NCBI GenBank assembly: GCA_019239785.1
Contig: JAFAZM010000080.1
Span: forward strand, 1-17,867
DNA length: 17,867 nt
Source: Sphingomonadaceae bacterium
GTDB taxonomy: Bacteria > Pseudomonadota > Alphaproteobacteria > Sphingomonadales > Sphingomonadaceae
Direction of reading: 5' to 3'
Shown: piece by piece, positions 14,348 to 17,867 of the stretch
How the letters are laid out: each line of letters begins with the position of its first letter
Position numbering within the stretch: the first letter of the stretch is position 1
Notes under the pieces: generated by a model
Seen by the model: the letters and a program-made list of their open reading frames with translations, nothing else
What the model was told of the DNA's origin: nothing
The model's database searches: none
Translations under genes and position numbers: made by a program

Positions 14348-15112
14348 ATGGACGAGTTGGACGAGGATTTCGAGCTGGAGGCGGCGCCCGCGGAAGCGGA
14401 CCGGCTGACGCTCGATCTCGACGGCTGGGAAGGGCCGCTCGACCTGTTGCTGACCTTGGCGCGCACGCAGAAGGTCGACCTCGCGAAAATCTCGATCCTC
14501 GCGCTGGTCGAGCAATATCTCGCCTTCATCGCGGACGCCAAGAAGCTGAAGCTGGAGATCGCCGCCGACTATCTGGTGATGGCGGCCTGGCTCGCCTTCC
14601 TCAAGTCCTGCCTGCTCCTCCCCAAGGATCCCGAGGTCGATCCCAGCCCCGAGGAGCTGGCGATGCGGCTGCAATTGCGGCTGCAGCGGCTCCAGGCGAT
14701 GCGCGAGGCGGGCGCCCGGCTGATCGGCCGCGACCGGCTCGGCCGCGACGTCTTCCGGCGCGGTGCGCCAGAGGGGCTGAAGGTCGTCCGCCGCGCCGCC
14801 TGGCAGGCCGATCTCTACGACCTCATCTCCGCCTACGGTATCGTCCGCGCCCGCACCGAGCCGTCGATCCACGTCGTGTCGCGAAGGCCGGTGATGACGC
14901 TGGACGAAGCGATCCATAGGCTGGAGCGGATGATCGGCACGCGCGTCGCCTGGACCGCGCTCGAGGCCTTCCTGCCCGAGACCGAGGATTTCGAGTTCCG
15001 CAAGTCGGCCCTCGCCTCCAGCTTCGTCGCGACTTTGGAGCTCGCCAGGCTCGGCAAGGTCTCGATCCGGCAGGAGGAGACTTTCGCCCCCCTCTATGTG
15101 AGGGCGGCATGA
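14348..15112 (+). CDS. scpA: Segregation and condensation protein A
   Basis: A 254-residue ScpA, the kleisin subunit that bridges the SMC ATPase in the bacterial condensin complex for chromosome compaction and segregation. The family N-terminus LDGWEGPLDLLLTLARTQKVDL (seen as GWEGPLDLLLTLARTQKVDL, about 26-45) is clear. So are DYLVMAAWLAFLKSCLLLP (near 74) and the C-terminal winged-helix part ending FAPLYVRAA. An acidic lead of about 18 residues precedes the conserved start. No good ribosome site lies before the ATG. The gene overlaps scpB by ATGA (15109-15112). In related bacteria a nagZ gene usually precedes it; here a divergent helicase does. Confidence 0.95.
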   Translation: MDELDEDFELEAAPAEADRLTLDLDGWEGPLDLLLTLARTQKVDLAKISILALVEQYLAFIADAKKLKLEIAADYLVMAAWLAFLKSCLLLPKDPEVDPSPEELAMRLQLRLQRLQAMREAGARLIGRDRLGRDVFRRGAPEGLKVVRRAAWQADLYDLISAYGIVRARTEPSIHVVSRRPVMTLDEAIHRLERMIGTRVAWTALEAFLPETEDFEFRKSALASSFVATLELARLGKVSIRQEETFAPLYVRAA

Positions 15113-15723
15113 GGGAGCTGGACGACGCGCTGCGCGCGGTCGAGGCCTGCCTGTTCGCCGCCGAGGAGCCGCTGAGCGCCGCCGAGCTCGCGCTCCATGT
15201 CGGCGAGCGCGCCGACGTCGCGGCGATCCTCGCGGAGCTGCAGGGCCATTATGCCGGGCGCGGGATCGAACTGGTCGAGCGCGGCGGGCGCTGGCATTTC
15301 CAGACCGCAGCCGATCTCGCCTACATCCTCCGCCGCGAGCGCGAGGAGAGCCGCCGGCTCAGCCGCGCCGCGGTCGAGACGCTCGCGATCATCGCCTATC
15401 ACGAGCCGGTCAGCCGCGCTGAGATCGAGGCGATCCGCGGCGTCCAGATCTCCAAAGGCACGCTCGACGTGCTGATGGAGGCGGGATGGGTGCGGCCGGC
15501 CGGACGGCGCGAGGTGCCGGGGCGGCCGCTCACCTATGCCACCACGCCGGATTTCCTCACCCATTTCGGGCTTGAGAGCCGGCGGGACCTGCCCGGGCTC
15601 GACGATCTGAAGGCCGCCGGGCTGCTCGATCCGGTCGATCTTGCGCTCGAAAGGCTGGGCCTGGAAGGCGCCGAGACAGGCGAGGATCAGGTCGAACTGG
15701 AAACTGACGCCGAAGACGCCTAG
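15109..15723 (+). CDS. scpB: Segregation and condensation protein B
   Basis: A 204-residue ScpB, the kite-type partner that dimerises and binds ScpA in SMC-ScpAB condensin. It has two winged-helix domains. Family blocks are AVEACLFAAEEPLSAAEL (10-27), LSRAAVETLAIIAYHEPVSRAEIEAIRGV (seen as AAVETLAIIAYHEPVSRAEI, near 85), and RPLTYATTPDFLTHFGLESRRDLP (as TYATTPDFLTHFGL). The start is set by the ATGA overlap with scpA, indicating coupled translation. The TAG stop lies in the first bases of a large palindrome (15720-15775) that separates it from tatA. Confidence 0.95.
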   Translation: MRELDDALRAVEACLFAAEEPLSAAELALHVGERADVAAILAELQGHYAGRGIELVERGGRWHFQTAADLAYILRREREESRRLSRAAVETLAIIAYHEPVSRAEIEAIRGVQISKGTLDVLMEAGWVRPAGRREVPGRPLTYATTPDFLTHFGLESRRDLPGLDDLKAAGLLDPVDLALERLGLEGAETGEDQVELETDAEDA

Positions 15724-15775
15724 GGTCCGGGCCACAACCGGCACGACCATTGCCGGTTGCGGGTCCGGACCCTAG
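15720..15775. repeat. CTAG-ended inverted repeat between scpB and tatA
   Basis: The left arm (15720-15743) starts CTAGGGTCCGG and ends CAACCGGCA. The right arm (15751-15775) is nearly its reverse complement and ends GGTCCGGACCCTAG. The loop is CGACCAT. The hairpin spans the scpB stop codon (15721-15723) and is strong enough to act as a terminator or processing site before tatA. The right arm recurs at 12441-12466 with one mismatch. Confidence 0.8.
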
Positions 15776-15806
15776 ATTCGGCCTTCGCTATCGGGAGATT
15801 TTCAAC

Positions 15807-16085
15807 ATGGGCGGCTTTTCCCCCATCCATATCATCATCGTGCTGCTGCTGGTCGTGCTGCTGTTCGGCGCCGGCCGGGTCTCGACCCTGATGGGCGACG
15901 TCGCCAAGGGCATCAAGAGCTTCAAGAAGGGGATGGCCGAGGAGGACGATGCACCCCGCCGCATCGCCGACGAGCGTCCGCTCGACGCGCGGCCGATTCC
16001 GCCCGCATCGCCGCCGCCCGCCGAGGCCGCCGCGCCGGTCACGCCGCCGCCCGCCGCGACGCCCGACCCCGACCGCCACGCCTGA
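15807..16085 (+). CDS. tatA: Twin-arginine translocase subunit TatA
   Basis: A 92-residue TatA, the pore-forming component of the Tat system that exports folded proteins. It has the short N-terminal membrane helix (about 7-21, HIIIVLLLVVLLFGAGR), the FGAG hinge, and an amphipathic helix with the family signature LMGDVAKGIKSFKKGM (27-42). The remaining ~50 residues are a Pro/Ala-rich acidic tail. GGGAG precedes the ATG at 15807. An upstream in-frame ATG at 15750 lies inside the palindrome and would displace the membrane helix from the N-terminus, so I reject it. Confidence 0.95.
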   Translation: MGGFSPIHIIIVLLLVVLLFGAGRVSTLMGDVAKGIKSFKKGMAEEDDAPRRIADERPLDARPIPPASPPPAEAAAPVTPPPAATPDPDRHA

Positions 16086-16110
16086 CCCGCCTCTCGCCTG
16101 ACGGCGCCCC

Positions 16111-16593
16111 ATGTTCGGCATCGATACCAGCGAGTTCCTGATCATCGCGCTCGTCGCCCTGGTGGTGATCGGGCCGAAGGACCTGCCGCGCGTGATGCGC
16201 ACGATCGGCCAATGGGTCGGCCGCGCCCGCGGCATGGCCAATCATTTCCGCGCCGGCGTCGACAACATGATCCGCGAGAGCGAGCTCGCGGACATGGAGA
16301 AGAAGTGGAAGGCGGAGAACGAGCGGATCATGCGCGAATTCCCGCATGCGCAGCTCGAAGGCAAAGGTGTCGAGGGCAAGCCGGCCGAGGACAAGCCGGG
16401 CGGGGGCGAATGGGCCCAGCCGGTGGCGGCTGAGCCCTTCGCCGAGCCGGCCTTGCCGCCGAAGAAGGTTTCGACGCGGCCGAAGGCGCCGCCCGCCCAT
16501 GGCGGCACCGCCCGCCGCTCCGCCGCGCCGCCGATCCCGACACAGCGCGCCACGCCGCCGCCGCCCAAGCCGACGGACGATCCGGCGTCATGA
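16111..16593 (+). CDS. tatB: Twin-arginine translocase subunit TatB
   Basis: A 160-residue TatB, which with TatC forms the receptor for twin-arginine signal peptides. The typical start MFGIDTSEFLIIALVALVVIGP (seen as MFGIDTSEFLIIALVALVV, then the GP hinge at 21-22) is followed by KDLPRVMRTIGQWVGRAR and a long charged amphipathic helix to about residue 85. The C-terminal half is low-complexity, rich in Pro, Ala and Lys. It lies 25 bp after tatA and overlaps tatC by ATGA (16590-16593). Confidence 0.95.
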   Translation: MFGIDTSEFLIIALVALVVIGPKDLPRVMRTIGQWVGRARGMANHFRAGVDNMIRESELADMEKKWKAENERIMREFPHAQLEGKGVEGKPAEDKPGGGEWAQPVAAEPFAEPALPPKKVSTRPKAPPAHGGTARRSAAPPIPTQRATPPPPKPTDDPAS

Positions 16594-17375
16594 GCGACCT
16601 GCAAGCGGCCGAGGAGGACGAGCTCGACAAGAGCAAGGCGCCTTTGCTCGACCATCTGATCGAGCTTCGCCGCCGGCTGCTCTGGAGCGTTGCCGCGCTT
16701 GCGGTCGCGTTCGGGGGCTGCCTCTATTTCGCGCAGCCGATCTTCGGCTTCCTGGTGAAGCCTTTGCTCGCCGCTGGCCAGCACCGGCTCATCTACACCG
16801 CCGTGTTCGAGGCCTTCTTCGTCCAGATCAAGGTCGCCTTCTTCGCCGCTTTGATGATCTCCTTCCCGATCATCGCCAGCCAGATCTGGCTGTTCGTCGC
16901 GCCCGGCCTCTATGCGCGCGAGCGGCGGGCCTTCCTGCCCTTCCTGTTCATGACCCCGGTCCTGTTCATCGCCGGCGCCTCGCTGGCCTATTTCGTCGCG
17001 ATGCCGCTCGCTCTCCATTACCTGCTTAGCTACCAGGGCGACTTCGGCGGCATCCAGCAGGAGGCGCTGCCGGGCGTCGGCAATTATCTCGATTTCTCGA
17101 TGCACTTCATCTTCGGCTTCGGGGTCGCCTTCCTGCTGCCGGTGCTGCTGATGCTGCTGGAGCGGGCCGGGCTCGTCACCCGGAAGGCGCTGGTGCGCGG
17201 CCGCCGCTACGCGATCGTCATCTCGACAGTGATCGCCGCCGTGCTGACCCCGCCGGACGCGATCTCGATGCTGCTGCTCGCGGTGCCCCTGATCCTGCTC
17301 TACGAGCTCTCGCTGATCGCGATCTGGTTCACCGAGCGCAAGCGCGCGAAGGAAGCCGACAAGGCTTCGGCCTGA
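16590..17375 (+). CDS. tatC: Twin-arginine translocase subunit TatC
   Basis: A 261-residue TatC with six membrane helices, close to the 258 of E. coli. The N-terminal cytoplasmic motif HLIELRRRLL (22-31) and the Glu of LYARERR (E111, the signal-peptide contact) are present. Other family blocks are SFPIIASQIWLFVAPGL (91-107), FGFGVAFLLPVLLMLL (175-190) and AVLTPPDAISM (217-227). The start is fixed by the ATGA overlap with tatB. It is the last gene of the scpAB-tatABC run. No serS-type gene follows in the window. Confidence 0.96.
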   Translation: MSDLQAAEEDELDKSKAPLLDHLIELRRRLLWSVAALAVAFGGCLYFAQPIFGFLVKPLLAAGQHRLIYTAVFEAFFVQIKVAFFAALMISFPIIASQIWLFVAPGLYARERRAFLPFLFMTPVLFIAGASLAYFVAMPLALHYLLSYQGDFGGIQQEALPGVGNYLDFSMHFIFGFGVAFLLPVLLMLLERAGLVTRKALVRGRRYAIVISTVIAAVLTPPDAISMLLLAVPLILLYELSLIAIWFTERKRAKEADKASA

Positions 17376-17393
17376 AGGCGGTCTCCATCCATT

Positions 17394-17411
17394 CCTCCCT
17401 TCCTAGGGAGG
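17394..17411 (+). terminator. Hairpin 18 bp after tatC, possible terminator
   Basis: CCTCCCT-TCCT-AGGGAGG forms a perfect 7-bp stem just downstream of the tatC stop. No T-run follows on the + strand, so it is not a textbook intrinsic terminator; it may end or stabilise the tat transcript. Confidence 0.45.
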
Positions 17412-17440
17412 ACAAAAAGAGGCGCCCGCGGACGGGCGCC
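17412..17440 (-). terminator. Intrinsic terminator for a minus-strand transcript
   Basis: Read on the minus strand, GGCGCCCG-TCCG-CGGGCGCC (17440-17421) is a perfect 8-bp GC stem followed at once by TCTTTTTG. This is a canonical Rho-independent terminator. It points toward tatC and implies transcription entering from the right, where no gene was identified inside the window. Confidence 0.65.
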
Positions 17441-17781
17441 CCAGCTCCTCTGACGGTTCGTCGGGGAACCGCCGGATCGGCCTATCTTCATGATCGACCG
17501 TCGCCAGGCTCAATGCGCCCAGACGCCAACGGTTCCGCGGCCGTGACGAAACGGCAGGCGGCGGAGAGTGCGGGTGGTGGGGAGGGGCCCAAAAAGAAGT
17601 TGAGCCCGGAAGCGCTACCGGGGGGGGGGAGGTTAGCGCGTCCGGGCCCATGTTCTGGATAGCGAGAGCGGGGGGGCAAAAGGTCACTATCCGAACCGCT
17701 CAACGAGGAGGCGGACGGGTAGTTCCAAAAAAAGCGAAAAAATTTTTCCGAAGGGTGGAGACGATCAGGGTCGCCCAAATT
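17441..17781. other. Structured, low-complexity region without a recognised gene
   Basis: No convincing protein is seen. The region contains a run of ten G (17620-17629) flanked by imperfect inverted arms (about 17601-17650, including GAGCCCGGA against TCCGGGCCC). A second hairpin, GGATAG (17657-17662) with CTATCC (17687-17692), has a run of seven G in its loop. An A/T island (17727-17747) contains A7, A6 and T5 runs, which is striking in this GC-rich DNA. A minus-strand transcript ending at the terminator at 17412-17440 could be a small RNA. Confidence 0.4.
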
Positions 17782-17828
17782 CCTCCCCTGAAAGGGGAGG
17801 GGGACCAGGCGCACCCTGGTGGAGGGGT
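17782..17828. repeat. REP-like double hairpin
   Basis: CCTCCCCT-GAA-AGGGGAGG (17782-17800) is followed by ACCAGG-CGCAC-CCTGGT (17804-17820) and GGAGGGGT. Two tandem hairpins of this form recur between genes in many alphaproteobacterial genomes. A weaker relative of the first hairpin (CCCCT/AGGGG) is present at 9905-9921. Confidence 0.6.
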
Positions 17829-17867
17829 ATCAGCGCTGGGGACAGTCTCTGATGCAGCGCAGGTTCG

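Noticed and set aside
17403..17814. Two overlapping minus-strand frames in the tail region
   Set aside because: They cross homopolymer runs and one reads through the GC-rich terminator hairpin. Neither has a recognisable domain or ribosome site.
1..17867. CRISPR array, tRNA or rRNA genes, insertion sequences
   Set aside because: No regularly spaced direct repeats, cloverleaf-like segments, rRNA sequence or transposase-like protein was seen on either strand.

Overview
The window is high-GC DNA (roughly 65-70% G+C by eye) with alphaproteobacterial gene content and compact, often overlapping genes. The cyoABCD-type quinol oxidase with an adjacent SURF1 gene, the scpA-scpB-tatA-tatB-tatC run, and several families of intergenic palindromes fit Sphingomonadales best. 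That assignment is an inference from gene order and style; there is no rRNA or other phylogenetic marker here. I saw no tRNA, rRNA, CRISPR array, insertion sequence or prophage gene.

Left part (1-5634): the 3' end of a CPA1-type Na+/H+ antiporter overlaps a SURF1 assembly-factor gene on the + strand. Facing it on the - strand is a complete cyoABCD operon for a heme-copper quinol oxidase. A 28-bp palindrome separates the two convergent units. Upstream of cyoA is a gene-free stretch of about 380 bp filled with inverted repeats, including a nested 108-bp palindromic element.

Middle (5631-7824): an RhtA-type amino-acid exporter (-) is divergent from an Lrp/AsnC regulator (+), with a 15-bp palindrome between them. 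Next is a SugE/Gdx-type SMR transporter (-) whose leader can form two mutually exclusive hairpins next to its ribosome binding site. This gene lies between two same-orientation copies of one dispersed repeat.

Accessory metabolic block (7841-12403): a TauE/SafE-family permease and an isopenicillin-N-synthase-like 2-oxoglutarate/Fe(II) oxygenase form a two-gene operon (-). It is divergent from a two-cupin protein (+). The cupin gene ends tail-to-tail, with overlapping stop codons, against a potassium-channel-like membrane protein with an altered filter. A 56-residue charged protein follows.

Right part (12463-17867): a DEAD-box RNA helicase with a DbpA-like RNA-binding tail (-) is divergent from scpA-scpB (condensin partners) and tatA-tatB-tatC (twin-arginine protein export) on the + strand. 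The last ~490 bp hold no convincing gene. They contain an intrinsic terminator for a minus-strand transcript, hairpins looped by long G runs, an A/T island and a terminal REP-like repeat.

Most genes have familiar families. The most unusual content is the regulatory and repeat DNA: palindromic elements that carry the stop codons of three genes, the sugE leader, and the structured tail. Among genes, the permease/oxygenase/cupin group is the best candidate for an uncharacterised pathway.
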